A DNA stretch of 64,000 nucleotides from Chiua virens (taxonomy: Eukaryota > Basidiomycota > Agaricomycetes > Boletales > Boletaceae): positions 29,274 to 93,273 of the forward strand of contig JAHNUO010000061.1 of assembly GCA_019787685.1 (NCBI GenBank), given 5' to 3'. Below, piece after piece: positions 1 through 11,818 of this stretch. Made by a program: the position numbers and the translations under genes. Each line of letters opens with the position of its first letter. Position 1 is the first letter of the stretch. Below the pieces are notes generated by a model. The model saw only the letters and a list, made by a program, of their open reading frames with translations. It was not told the DNA's origin and did not search any database.

Positions 1-392
1 ACCGGATTTGCCGCCTTGTCACCACGACTGAAATTGAACATACAGCACACGGTGGGCTGCAGGGTACCACACGCCCGACGCATTATTATGTCGTCCATGA
101 TGACATTGGCTTCAACGCGAACGGAATTCAAGGACTGACCAATGCCCTCAGCTATATGTTTTCTCGCGCGACCAAGGCCGTGAGTTTGGTATCCCCTGCC
201 TACTATGCCGACGTGGCTTGCGAACGCGGGCGATGCTACCTGCGCAAGCTGTTCCACGGATTCGTCGGCGACGGAACAACGACGAGTGGAAGCGGAAGCA
301 CGACGGAAAAGGACGTCGTCAAGGAAGCGACGACACTCTGGAACAAAGGCGTCACGAAACCGGGGCTCAAGGACACCATGTTTTACCTCTGA
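1..392 (+). CDS. Argonaute protein, C-terminal end of PIWI domain (partial)
   Basis: This is the last ~130 codons of a gene that begins outside the window. The frame that ends at the TGA at 390-392 reads HGGLQGT, then RPTHYYVVHDD, then a QGLTNALSYMFSRATKAVS stretch and VSPAYYADVACERGR. This is the conserved end of eukaryotic Argonaute PIWI domains, including the terminal catalytic-site histidine region (HYYVVHDD) and the final MFYL that closes most Argonautes. Such proteins bind small RNAs and cut or silence complementary RNA in the cytoplasm, so the organism has an RNAi pathway. The first bases may include the end of an intron, so the exact 5' limit is uncertain. A Gly/Ser/Thr-rich spacer (GDGTTTSGSGSTTEK) precedes the last helix, as is common. 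No neighbour shows an RNAi function. Confidence 0.93.
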   Translation, partial: RICRLVTTTEIEHTAHGGLQGTTRPTHYYVVHDDIGFNANGIQGLTNALSYMFSRATKAVSLVSPAYYADVACERGRCYLRKLFHGFVGDGTTTSGSGSTTEKDVVKEATTLWNKGVTKPGLKDTMFYL

Positions 393-747
393 TATTGTAT
401 CACCCAGAGCCTTGCCTCCGGGAGGTAGGGCAGCCCAATTTTTCTCTTAAATAAATCTACTTGACGACTGTATTTGTATTTCTCATTCATCTGCTTGCTT
501 TCTTTCTTTCTTCCGTTGAGATGGTATAACATTCATATCAGGTTCAGGCCAATAATTGGCATAGATGTCCTATATCGCACTGTGTACTTGGATTCATGTA
601 GCTCCGTATCTTGTCATTGACTCAGATATGTCATTTGTACGTGGTAATGAACGCAAGATCGGAGTTCAACAGGCGTACGACCTCATGGAGAACTCCAATT
701 TCAGTCACAGTGCTTGTCGCCAGTCTTACACACAAGTCCATTGATCA
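393..747. other. intergenic, tail-to-tail
   Basis: Between the Argonaute stop and the stop of the convergent phosphoesterase gene. It holds a short pyrimidine run (ctttctttctttcttcc near 499-514). No coding potential is seen. Confidence 0.6.
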
Positions 748-2484
748 TTACACGAAATGCTCGTCGAGGAGCACTCTTGCGTGTGATGTACCATTTTCCA
801 TCAGGATATACGTCTCAATACCGTCCAGAGGGGCCGTCGAATTGAATATCATGGTGCGAACACCTCTTCCCCAACCCGGACCGCTATACCCTCCGTATCT
901 TGCGTGAAAGTTACACACTCTCTGAACGAGCAAAGGCGTGGTGGGGGACTTACCCTGAATGCTTGTCGAAGCAAAATATCACGTTATATGTTGGCTCTCG
1001 GGCGCACCATTCATCCCCATGATCTGGTATAGCATGTCATTCTCATTCTTCCGTCTGTTGAATACCGAGTGGTCTTACCATGACCAGAGACGACAGCGCG
1101 TAGGTTCTTCACGTTGGTGTTCAATGAGGACCAAAAGGGATTGTCTTTGCCAAGTGACGTAGGATCGAGTGAGGCCTGCGTCGAACCCATGCCTATCGTG
1201 TCCGCTATCGGAATCGCTCACGTTTTGTGTGCAGTGAAATGTGAGGCAGACAGATCTTACCATCCAACCCAGGATCGACGGAACTATTCAAAGTTTCCTG
1301 GACAGTCTGAATAACATGTCTGTCCGGTGCCATCAACACAATTTTGCTTGGGCCACAGCAAGAAGCTACCTACGGAGGGATGTGCACAAAGGCGAGTGCA
1401 CTCCGTTGTTCTGGTGGTCCCCAGACAGCATTCATACACACTGTCTCGCTCTCAATCCACTCAGCGACAGTCGAATCGACCCAGTCTTCCATATGAGTAC
1501 CATTCGCGAACCTGCCGCCTAAGACCCGCATGAATATTTCGAACGGACATTGCCCACACGCATACACGCATACCTCGTGAGTCAAAGAACCATAATACCA
1601 AGACAGGTGTCGGATCTACAAAACATGGTTGTGGTATGTAATTTCGCGGAGAAGGAACGGTCCAAGATTCTTGGTCATCTCACCTGTGTTGTTCCGGTAA
1701 ACGGGGACCCAATAATTTCCGGGTCCACCGGCGCCTCCTACTCCAGGCGGAGAAAATCTTGTATAGCTTAAGGGAGAGATCTCTATTTCTCGCGCGATCT
1801 CGTCGGCACGGGTAATATTGATGTCGCTGTCATGGTTCTGTACGAGGGGGACGTCCAACGTAAGATAGCAAGTAAAGGGCACAATTATTTTGACTAACCC
1901 CGCCTGTGGTAGAAAACGGAACTTTTGCTGCATTTAATGGGCGCATTATCTCGTTGATCAAATCCGTAGAGTTTTGGCGAAACGTATCTGCCATGACATG
2001 AATCATTTGGGAGGATGGTAGATCGATAACACCGACTTACTCTCCCCAGTGATGAGGTCCCCGTTGATCACGCTACACAATAATGAATCAGGGGCGCAGA
2101 GCACACAGGACAGGAACACCCGCCTTACACATAGTCAGGCATCTCGATGTTCAACATTTTCTCCATCAATGCTGTCGTATTGACATCTTGCTCTGGCCCC
2201 CAGACATCCCAAGGATTTTCTCCGAAATGAATGTCAGAGAAAATGGTTACCTTGAAGGTACCATCGTTGTTGAAGCCAATCCGTGGTTTGTCCGTGTACG
2301 GGTCGAGTTCGAGGGGTTGCCTAGGCGAGGGCGAAACGCTCAAGGGAGCTTGTCCATGTAGATGTTCTGGCCTGGGAGAGCGGTCGGATCCAGCCCTGTC
2401 ACTACTAGTAGACAATCCTCCACGATTGATCGCGTACGCGTAAACACAAGGAATAATGTAGCACGTCACTGCGGACCGCATCAT
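748..2484 (-). CDS. calcineurin-like metallophosphoesterase, probably secreted (Dcr2-like fungal family)
   Basis: A spliced gene with about eight exons. The first exon (2484-2125) encodes a short hydrophobic N-terminus that could act as a signal peptide, then FKVTIFSDIHFGENPWDVWG, the first metal-binding block (D-x-H). Later exons supply VINGDLITGE (GD block), GGNHDSD (GNHD block, joined across an intron near 1840-1890) and VVSGHDHG (GHDH block, joined across the intron near 1030-1080). All blocks of a dinuclear metallophosphatase are therefore present and in order. The C-terminus reads YSGPGWGRGVRTMIF, as in fungal members annotated as phosphoesterase or Dcr2-like phosphatases. The substrate is unknown and the gene appears intact. 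It converges on Argonaute and is followed upstream by a ~430 bp gap. Confidence 0.85.
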
Positions 2485-2913
2485 GAATGATTAATGACCT
2501 GTGCAAAGCCGGTATTGTTGCCAGTGCGGAGTGAGTGAGGTAATAGCCTGTATCGTACCACTGGCAGTTCCCAGTCACGGTTCGCACATTCAAAACATGG
2601 TTGACAAGATCCGTGGTTAGTTATAACCTCCGGCGCGGCGCGATGTCTATTCTGGCCGGTAGAGGTCAGCTCGGGATGATGTACCTATCTACCACCCCTT
2701 CACCAGATTAATCATCGCTTGAGTAGCCACAGATGGGAACAGAATAATGATTCGATATACTCGCGGGACATCTAGTACCAAGGAATACAACACGTTCATG
2801 CCACATTACGGAAGCCATCCATTAAGGGAGAAGTAGAAAACGTCCTAAAATTTGGGGGCCATCAGGGTGAGGACAACACATACACGGGACAGGAGTAAGG
2901 AAAGTGGAACATG
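2485..2913. other. intergenic between two minus-strand genes
   Basis: Contains the presumed promoter of the phosphoesterase gene and the 3' flank of the LDAF1-like gene. No coding sequence or repeat was recognised. Confidence 0.5.
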
Positions 2914-3733
2914 TCAATTATCTGGCGGGGATTCCTCTTCCACCTTGAATTTCTTGGAGTTTGGACCAACTCCATCAACGAGAACGGCAGACTCGTCAGA
3001 ATCATCAGTCGCTTCCCGCTTCCTCGCATAAAAGATGTATTGACGGGTCTCGTCCGCCCAATCCGTGACGCCAGAAGGACCCTGGTGGGCGATCAACATT
3101 CCGAGGCGCGTGGTACAGTAGACAAAGCCAACGACAGCCGTCGTGAAGCTCGCGGTGACGAAAAGCGACCATAGCGTGAAAACCAAGCAAACCACTATGT
3201 ATGTCAGATAGTCAGACCCAGACCGTTCGACGTGGATGTACGACTGCTTACCAAGAATGGCCTCAATGGTGAGGAATGCGATGGCTGCAGAAATGAACGC
3301 GAGGAATATGATGGACGAAAGAGCGAATACGGTAAGCCCGCTGCCCAAAAGATCATGAGTGGTTCATTTGTTCGATGCACGGATAAACCTACACGAAGGA
3401 CAACAATGGGAGTGCAGATAGACCCGCGAAGATGGACAGGAAGGTCTGCAACCATGTTTATATGTATTCGAGATTCAAAACGGGGAAGAAATACCATCGT
3501 AACTGGTTTTTCCTTGAACTTCAGAGAGGCGTAACGCAAGACAGGTTGGGCGTAATCCTGCTCAATCCTGCAGATGAAGGCCACGCAAACATGAAGGCAA
3601 ATGATGGAAGCGAGACGGATACTTGCAAGTCGGCATACTGTCTGACGATGGTAACGCTTTTGTCAAAGTAAGTCGAGAGGCGCTCTTCCATACCGGGATG
3701 CTCTTCGGGCTGGTTCTCGTGCACACCGTTCAT
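2914..3733 (-). CDS. promethin/LDAF1-like lipid-droplet hairpin membrane protein
   Basis: Five short exons join to a protein of about 200 residues. A charged N-terminus (MNGVHENQPEEHPGMEERL) and DYAQPVLRYASLKFKEKPV are followed by four closely spaced hydrophobic segments (TFLSIFAGLSALPLLSF, VGLTVFALSSIIFL and two more). A soluble acidic C-terminus ends at the TGA at 2914. The joins are donor gtaggt with acceptor gggcag near 3343-3392, and donor gtatttc with acceptor ttgcag near 3450-3500. The pattern of a basic stretch, a KP/HP turn and paired hairpins with 'SALP' matches the promethin family (human LDAF1, yeast Ldo proteins), seipin partners in lipid-droplet assembly at the ER. The family call rests on this pattern, not on a catalytic motif. 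An ATG at 3733 is the only one in frame. It lies 97 bp head to head from RPC34. Confidence 0.6.
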
Positions 3734-3830
3734 GATAGTCCAAGTAAAAGCGTGACGGAGAGACTTTGCTCGAAATGTCACGTGTTATCGACCTTGATTA
3801 TCTCCACATTGTCCGAGCAAGTCAATTGAA

Positions 3831-5697
3831 ATGAGCAGTCGCAAGCTCAACGCCGACGAGCTCAAGCTCCACCAAGCAGCTCTTGCGAAGAGCGACAAGG
3901 TCGGATTTCGTTCCTTCGTCAACCAACAGGTGCTCATGAGAAAGATAGACACTATCTATCAAGGATGCTGAAAAACTCATGCCGGACGGAGGTGTCCGCA
4001 CCGCTGCGATCAACTTTCTGCTCGGCGCGGTGCGTTGTTGATTATGGCGCATGCGTTGCAGGAAGGATGACTAGTTTGCAGGGCATGTTCAAAGTCATGA
4101 CGAGCTCCAGTGGAGTCACTGCTTTTCGTGCGGTGATGAAGAAGGAGATGGACGTGTATGTTCTCAATAACGCTTTCGATCGAGTGCCTTGACGCAATGT
4201 CTCTGCAGGAAAAAGGATATGAGTGGTGAAGAGTCCATGGTGCTCAGCCATATCCAGGCATCGGGAAATGAAGGTATGTCCCCTCCCGACCACACTTGGA
4301 CCGGAGCTCACATATCTGACAGGTATTTGGACCAAGCACCTCAAGGCTAAAACTGAACTCCATCAAACCGTGATCGATCGCTGCCTAAAGTCTCTGGTTC
4401 AGAAGCAGCTCGTCAAATCAATCAAAGCTGTGCGCGTACGTCCCGTCCCTGGTTTTCCTCTGGTCAAGTTGACTCAATAATCTCATACCACCAAGCATCC
4501 GACGCGGAAGATCTACATGCTTGCGCACCTTGAACCCTCTGTGGAGCTGACAGGCGGGCCTTGGTACACGGACAATGAACTTGACACCGAATTTATAAAG
4601 CTTTTATCGACTGCGTGCCTACATTACATCCGTGATCGTGTGCGTTCAATGGTTATTCTGTAACTCCGGCGAATGCTCACGAATACGCCCAGTCTTTCCC
4701 GAAACAATCAGGAAAACGCTCCTCTAACAGTCAGCAACGGTTATATGCGATCAGTGCCGCACCTTCCTACCCGTCTGCACAGCAAGTACAACATTTCTTG
4801 AGTAAAAGCAAGATTACGGAAACAGAACTGGGTGTTGAACACGTAGAGATGCTTCTTCGTGTCCTAGAGCTCGACGCAGAGATTGAGAAGGTGACTATTG
4901 TATGATCACGCGTGCTTTCGCTCACAATCGCGTAGATACCCGCATTCGCAGCTTCTGCATGGGATTCCAAGGCAGAATCTGATCTGGAACCTAGCTCGGA
5001 CTCTGATAGCGACGACGAGCGCTCGAGCTCCAAAAAACGTAGGCAGGGTTCATCAAAGAGCAAAAACAAGGAATCCAGCAAGCGAAAACGTCGACGAACG
5101 GAGGACTCGGATGACAGTAATTCAGACGAAGAACGGTCGAGTAGCAAAAGGAAAAAGCGCTCGAGGAATGGTGATGAGAGTGACGAGAGTGACGAGATAC
5201 CCAAGTCGAAGAAGAAAAAACGCAAGCGGAAATCAAAGGACGAGGACTCTGATTCCAATTCTGAAGAACCGGTGGAAGAGACTCGTAAGAAGAACAAGAA
5301 GAAGGGAAAGTCTAAGAAAATGGATGATTCGTCCTCGGGGAGTTCAGAAGAGACAGAGGAGGAGGAGGAGCGACATCGCTCAAAGTCAAAATCAAAGTCC
5401 AGGTCATCCTCCAACAAAGCGTCCACCTCAAAGGTCTCCGTAAAACACCGAAAATCACCTTCGCCAGATCAGAACGAGGTACCCTCTGGAGGTGCTTTTG
5501 TCTATCGTGCAATCCGGCAAGAACGAGTGGCACTAGGGTGGTCACAAGCTCCTTGTGGGAGATGCCCAGTCTTTGACTTTTGTCACGATAAGGGTCCTAC
5601 TAACCCTCAAGAGTGCATATACTACGAGGAATGGTATACCTTCGGCGTTGGCGCACAAAAGGCTGCCACGCCTGCCGCAGTGAAGATAGACTTTTAA
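3831..5697 (+). CDS. RPC34: DNA-directed RNA polymerase III subunit RPC34/RPC6 with a large charged insertion
   Basis: Eight exons or so encode a Pol III-specific initiation subunit that stabilises the open complex with TFIIIB. Tandem winged-helix regions are clear: FRAVMKKEMD, then IQASGNEGIWTKHLKAKTEL, CLKSLVQKQLVKSIK, RKIYMLAHLEPS and GGPWYTDNELDTEFI. The C-terminus has PCGRCPVFDFCHDKG followed by ECIYYEEWY, the Fe-S/zinc cysteine cluster of this family. Between the last winged helix (about 4936-4965) and the VYRAIRQE segment (about 5490) lies a ~170-residue run almost entirely of Ser, Lys, Arg, Asp and Glu. Typical family members are near 320 residues and lack it. The insertion stays in frame and the conserved end follows, so the gene is intact. 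The start ATG at 3831 is supported by exon 1 (MSSRKLNADELKLHQ). Confidence 0.92.
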
Positions 5698-5780
5698 AGA
5701 AATGTACTTTCCAAGGTTGCAATTTAAGATTGGTGTAAGAATACGCTGCCGCCCGTTTGTACCATTGAGCACCGACAGAA

Positions 5781-7929
5781 TCAACTCGTCTTTGTCTTGA
5801 TCAGTCCTTTCATCATGTCAAAACTATTGCCGTCTGGTTGTAGGTCAATGAATTGACCACCGCCTAGCGGCATGGTACGCAAGAGGCCGTGATCGGGCGT
5901 AATACCTACAATCCGAACCGTGAAGTGAGGGGTCATCGTTGTCAGGGTGACCGTTTGACCTCTGTTACCCGACTGGTTAGAGCGGGCTCGAACTCGGGCT
6001 CGGACAAGTGACGCACGAATGTAACCAAGCGCGGGTGTATCGATCCATAAAAGGCCGAAAACCTTCGTTTTCCTCATCTAGAAATGAGCCCCATATACGC
6101 TCGAACGTGGTAACAACCGCAGCAGTGACTCGTTCAACGGTAAGGGTTGAGGGTCCCTGTCCACGGGTCAACGCCTCCAGCTGGGCAAGTGAACCAATCG
6201 GAGGCTCATTCAATACGTTGAGTCCACACCCTGGGTTCGGTTCATATATCCCGTGGGGCTCCTCATACGTGTGAGCGATACATACCGATAATGATGTCCG
6301 CCATGTTCCCTTCAAAGTGCGTGTTTACTAGTATCCCTCCCAGTTTCTTCAATTCGACGCGCTTGCCTGCTTTTTCGGCTGGAAATTCACCATAAATATC
6401 GTTTGGCCACTTGAGCTTGACTTTTGTGGCCCACGCTTTCGCAGGATCGAGTGTTCGACAGGCTTCGACAACGGCGAGCGCGAAGAGATATTGGGCAAAG
6501 ACCAGATTCGACGGTCGGATAGAGCGAACAGCGTGACCTGGAGAAGTCGGTGTTTACGATCTGGGTACAGATTCCGAGTTTTGCAAGGGACGAACTTACC
6601 TAAGGCAGCGCTCTTGAGGGGGATACGAAGTCTCAGAGACATGAGCATGCTGCCCGCGGGGGAGAGCCATGCATTCTTGCCCCTTCCTCGACCTGCAATC
6701 TGCTTCGTCGCTATAGAGAGTGACGGCGAGGGGAGTGCGCGCAGAAACTTTGGATTCCTATGGAGTAGAAAGTAAGGCCGGGAATCGGAAGTGCACTGGT
6801 GTACATACTTGTCGAGCATTGTCTGTGTACTGGTGACCACTTCACCATAAAGAAGGATATCACCTGCAAGCAACTCGTCTGTCTTCTGAGTAGGACGAAA
6901 TTCATCTACAGCTGCGAAGAATGAACTAGGTGAAAAAAGGGGCGTATAACGTGTCTCTTGCTCAGCGGTCAGCGGTTCAGTGGTGAGGATAATGACTTTG
7001 ACATTCTCTGAGTCCTTGGGCACTTCCAACAATTCGAGAAGAGGATGGTCAGATGAAGAATCTGCGACAGAGGTCTTGGATGGAAAATAGAACTGAAGGG
7101 TGTCTTCATCATCTGAAAAGATTGCACTCTCAATCGCAGGGAGTCCCTGGGCATCATCCTTCACGGTAATCGTCGAGAAACTTGTCTCGAGATCTCGATT
7201 AGGAAACAGGGTGCGCACGATACAACCCCGGATGTCCCATTTCTTCGGATGAGCAAGTAGCAACTGGGGAAGAAGACGCGATCCAGCTAGCTCGCCATGA
7301 GCTAAAGTGAACTGGAGACCGAGAGCAGTGAGGGTCGGGACAAGCAACTGCTCCAAGAGTGGTGGTGCGCATGACCAGAGGGCAATGGTGCCACTTTCAC
7401 TCAGTGCACCTGCAAGCGTGTTGTCGCCTACATATCGTCCGAGTACCTGTATCCCCTCCCCGAGATGGAGTGATGCAGATGGTATGCGTGTGATCGGGAC
7501 TTCCTTGTCCTCACAAATCACGGTGGTAGGGGAGGCGGCCTGCGATGGAAAAGAGAGATGGAGTGACGACTTGCCATCGACAAGCCGAAGGATGGACGTG
7601 TCCTTGACCAACCCCACTAGACCAACACCTACTGATCCAAAGCTCGAAGTGGTATCTTGCAAGCCAAGCAATCCTTGTGATCGATTCGCATTCACACCGA
7701 TGGCTAGAATTCTCCCGCCAGACTCGGCGTATTGACGCACGCCTGCATGGTGATCGGGTGCAGCAAGTAGTACGAGGAGAGCGCACGCTATTTGCCACGG
7801 GTTTTCTGGTGCGGTGAGGACGTCTGGAGAAATGAGCTGAGGGAGGTAGTGGGGGACGAGGAAAGAGGAAAGAAAACGTTGAACCGAGGTCGCTTGTGGG
7901 TGTGTGCTTGGATACACGAGCACGTTCAT
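5781..7929 (-). CDS. BPL1: biotin--protein ligase (holocarboxylase synthetase)
   Basis: A eukaryotic two-part enzyme of about 650 residues. It uses ATP to make biotinyl-AMP and attaches biotin to a lysine of carboxylases such as acetyl-CoA and pyruvate carboxylase. The N-terminal half (MNVLVYPSTHPQ...) is the glutamine-amidotransferase-like domain seen in fungal Bpl1. The catalytic half begins near residue 350 with GDILLYGEVVTSTQTMLDK. It contains the biotin-loop signature GRGRGKNAW near residue 400, then LKWPNDIY, KLGGILVNTHFEG, and WLHS near the end. The C-terminal SH3-like domain (QTVTLTTMTPHFTVRIVGI) ends at the stop at 5781. One late intron (about 5960-6010) has more than one possible splice, so a few residues there are uncertain. 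The gene is divergent from the tRNA and GMD. Confidence 0.93.
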
Positions 7930-8029
7930 GTCAATGATCTGCCAGATCTAGAGATGGATGATTGACATCATAGCCTTGCCTTGGTCGTCCTCGTCCTCGA
8001 AACATATTTCAAGGAAAATTCAATCACGA

Positions 8030-8101
8030 GCCGTCGTAGCACAATGGTAGTGCGTTGCCTTCCTAAGGCAAAGGTTGTGGGTTCGAGCCCCATCGGCGGT
8101 A
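8030..8101 (+). tRNA. tRNA-Arg (anticodon CCT)
   Basis: A 72-nt cloverleaf without an intron. The acceptor stem GCCGTCG pairs with CGGCGGT (two G-U pairs) and the discriminator is A. The D stem is GCAC/GTGC and the anticodon stem is TTGCC/GGCAA around the loop TTCCTAA, giving anticodon CCT (reads AGG). The T arm is GTGGG-TTCGAGC-CCCAT. Internal A and B box sequences for Pol III are therefore in place. It sits between BPL1 and GMD. Confidence 0.95.
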
Positions 8102-8462
8102 CTGGATACAGTCAAAACGGCTCACTTTTTACATCGCTAAATTGCGATTTTTTTAGGCATCAGGATTGGCGCCCGGGGCCCCTCACGACGGGTATCGATA
8201 GCAGTGTTCACATAGCTAGGTTTGGTTGCAAATCAATCTGCGGCTATTACATGTAGTTGTGACTGCGGATGGACAGCCGTTCACCTGTCAAGAAAGCGGC
8301 ACTGGCAAGACGTAAGAACATTGACGCGGTTCTTATCAACACGTTCCTTCCAACAATATTCTCATCAACGCGAGGCAGGTCACTCTCGCGGGTAGAAACT
8401 CCACAGTCACGCCCTCAGCCATCTTGATTCCTTCCCACTACTCCCGTCTCCAACCTCAACCC

Positions 8463-9999
8463 ATGGCAGCTCAATTTCCATTGATCAAACATGCCCTCCC
8501 ATCCCCAGAGGAGTACAGGAAAAGAAAAGTCGCTTTGATTAGTGGTACGTGTCCTTCATCGATTCGGTCGTGTGGGCAACGACACGGTGTCGTTATGGTC
8601 GCGGCGTTCATTCGCTCGTGATCTGCTGGTTTCGTCCGACAAGCCCACACGCATCTGCGCTTGACGATCCTTATCGAGCCTTGATTGACTGTGTTGACCT
8701 AGGTGTCACTGGCCAGGACGGTTCCTACCTGTGCGTTCTTCGTTCGAGATCGAGAGCATACATTGACCTCTTGCTACAGTACTGAACTTCTCCTCGAAAA
8801 AGGCTACGAGGTGCACGGTATCATCCGTCGTTCCTCCAGCTTCAATACCAACCGCCTTCAGCACCTGTATGCGGATCAGCATGAAGGTGAGCCCTTCCCA
8901 TCTCCACCGCTCGAATTTACCTTATCAACCCTTGACAAGGTCCCAACAAGTTCAAATTACACTACGGTGATCTCTCCGACAGCACCAACCTCGTCTATAT
9001 CCTCGCCCAAGTCCTCCCCACCGAGATCTACAACCTTGGTGCCCAGTCCCACGTCAAGGTCTCGTTCGAGATGGCCGAGTACACAGCCGACGTTGATGGC
9101 GTTGGCACCCTCCGTCTTCTTGACGCAGTCCGCACAGTCGGTCTCGAGAAGCACGTGAGGTTCTACCAAGCGTCCACCTCAGAACTCTATGGCAAGGTCG
9201 TCGAAACGCCACAGAGCGAGACAACGCCTTTCTATCCACGTAGCCCGTATGGCGCTGCCAAGCTGTATGCGTACTGGATCACCGTCAACTATCGTGAAGC
9301 CTATGACATGTATGCGTGCAACGGCATCTTGTTCAACCACGAGAGCCCGCGGCGTGGCAGAACGTTCGTCACGCGCAAGATCAGTCGAGCTGTAGCGGAT
9401 ATCCACTTGGGCAAGCAACACCGTTTGTACCTCGGTAACTTGGATGCGCAACGTGATTGGGGTCATGGTAGGTGTTTAACAGATGCTAAATGATGGGTTT
9501 CTGACTGTGCGACGTTCCAGCTAAGGACTATGTCGAGGGAATGTGGCGCATTCTCCAGCAAACTGAAGCTCAGGACTTTGTTCTTGCAACCGGTGAGACT
9601 CACCCGGTACGCGAATACGTTGAAAAAGCGTTTGCTGTCGTGGGCACCACGATCAAGTATGTGCATACTTATGAATGAAAGCGTCTTTGTTGATCGATAA
9701 CGTGTTGCAGATGGCGTGGCAGCGGCGTGGATGAGGAAGGCTATGACCCAAAGACAAACAACGTTCTCGTCAAGGTTGACCCTCAGTACTTCCGTCCTGC
9801 CGAAGTCGAGTGCGTTGCAAGTTTATTTTCTTGTTCGTTTACTGATGGAGTGATTCTATACAGCCTTTTGCTCGGAAACCCCGCAAAAGCCGAACGTTTG
9901 CTTGGTTGGACCCGCAAAGTCAACTTTGACGAACTCGTCCATGAGATGGTCACGGCTGATCTCCAAGCTTCACGCAGCCTCGTCGAAGATCAAAACTAA
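8463..9999 (+). CDS. GMD: GDP-mannose 4,6-dehydratase
   Basis: A spliced SDR-type enzyme of about 380 residues that converts GDP-D-mannose to GDP-4-keto-6-deoxy-D-mannose with bound NADP, the first step of GDP-L-fucose synthesis. Motifs in order: [15 protein letters not shown] (Rossmann loop, split by the intron that ends near 8700), [11 protein letters not shown] (NADP phosphate binding), [37 protein letters not shown] (catalytic Ser/Thr-Glu), [13 protein letters not shown] (Y-x3-K), NHESPRRG, and [14 protein letters not shown]. The C-terminus [11 protein letters not shown] is typical. The start is the ATG at 8463, in frame with [16 protein letters not shown]. Its 3' end faces the GDP-L-fucose synthase gene, the next enzyme in the pathway. 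Confidence 0.96.
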
Positions 10000-10302
10000 G
10001 CGCACGCAGAGTGATGCAAAATAGTCGAAAGGATTGGTCTGATTGTGAATGATTTCTGCAGACAAGGACCTTTGTAATGAACCCGTGGACTAATCGCAGT
10101 CTATTTAAGTATAAGTCGGAAACAACGCTTTGCCTTTGATGCATGATGCCTCGCGTTGTGACACATCAGTCCGGAACCGTCGATGCGATCAATGGTCAGC
10201 TGCATCGTCATTCACAGTACTCCATCAGGGATTCAAGTCGGTGTAGGCCTTGGCCAAAACTCTCACTGGATATTCTATAAGTACACGATGATCTTTAACC
10301 GA

Positions 10303-11760
<1,458 letters not shown>

Positions 11761-11818
11761 TTAGATCAGTTGCCGGGTCAGCGGATTCTCACCCATATCC
11801 ACCACATTCCCTGGCTAC

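Noticed and set aside
4767..5443. Open frames of 180-220 codons on both strands
   Set aside because: They are shadows of the repetitive charged insertion in RPC34, which connects in frame to both conserved parts of that protein.
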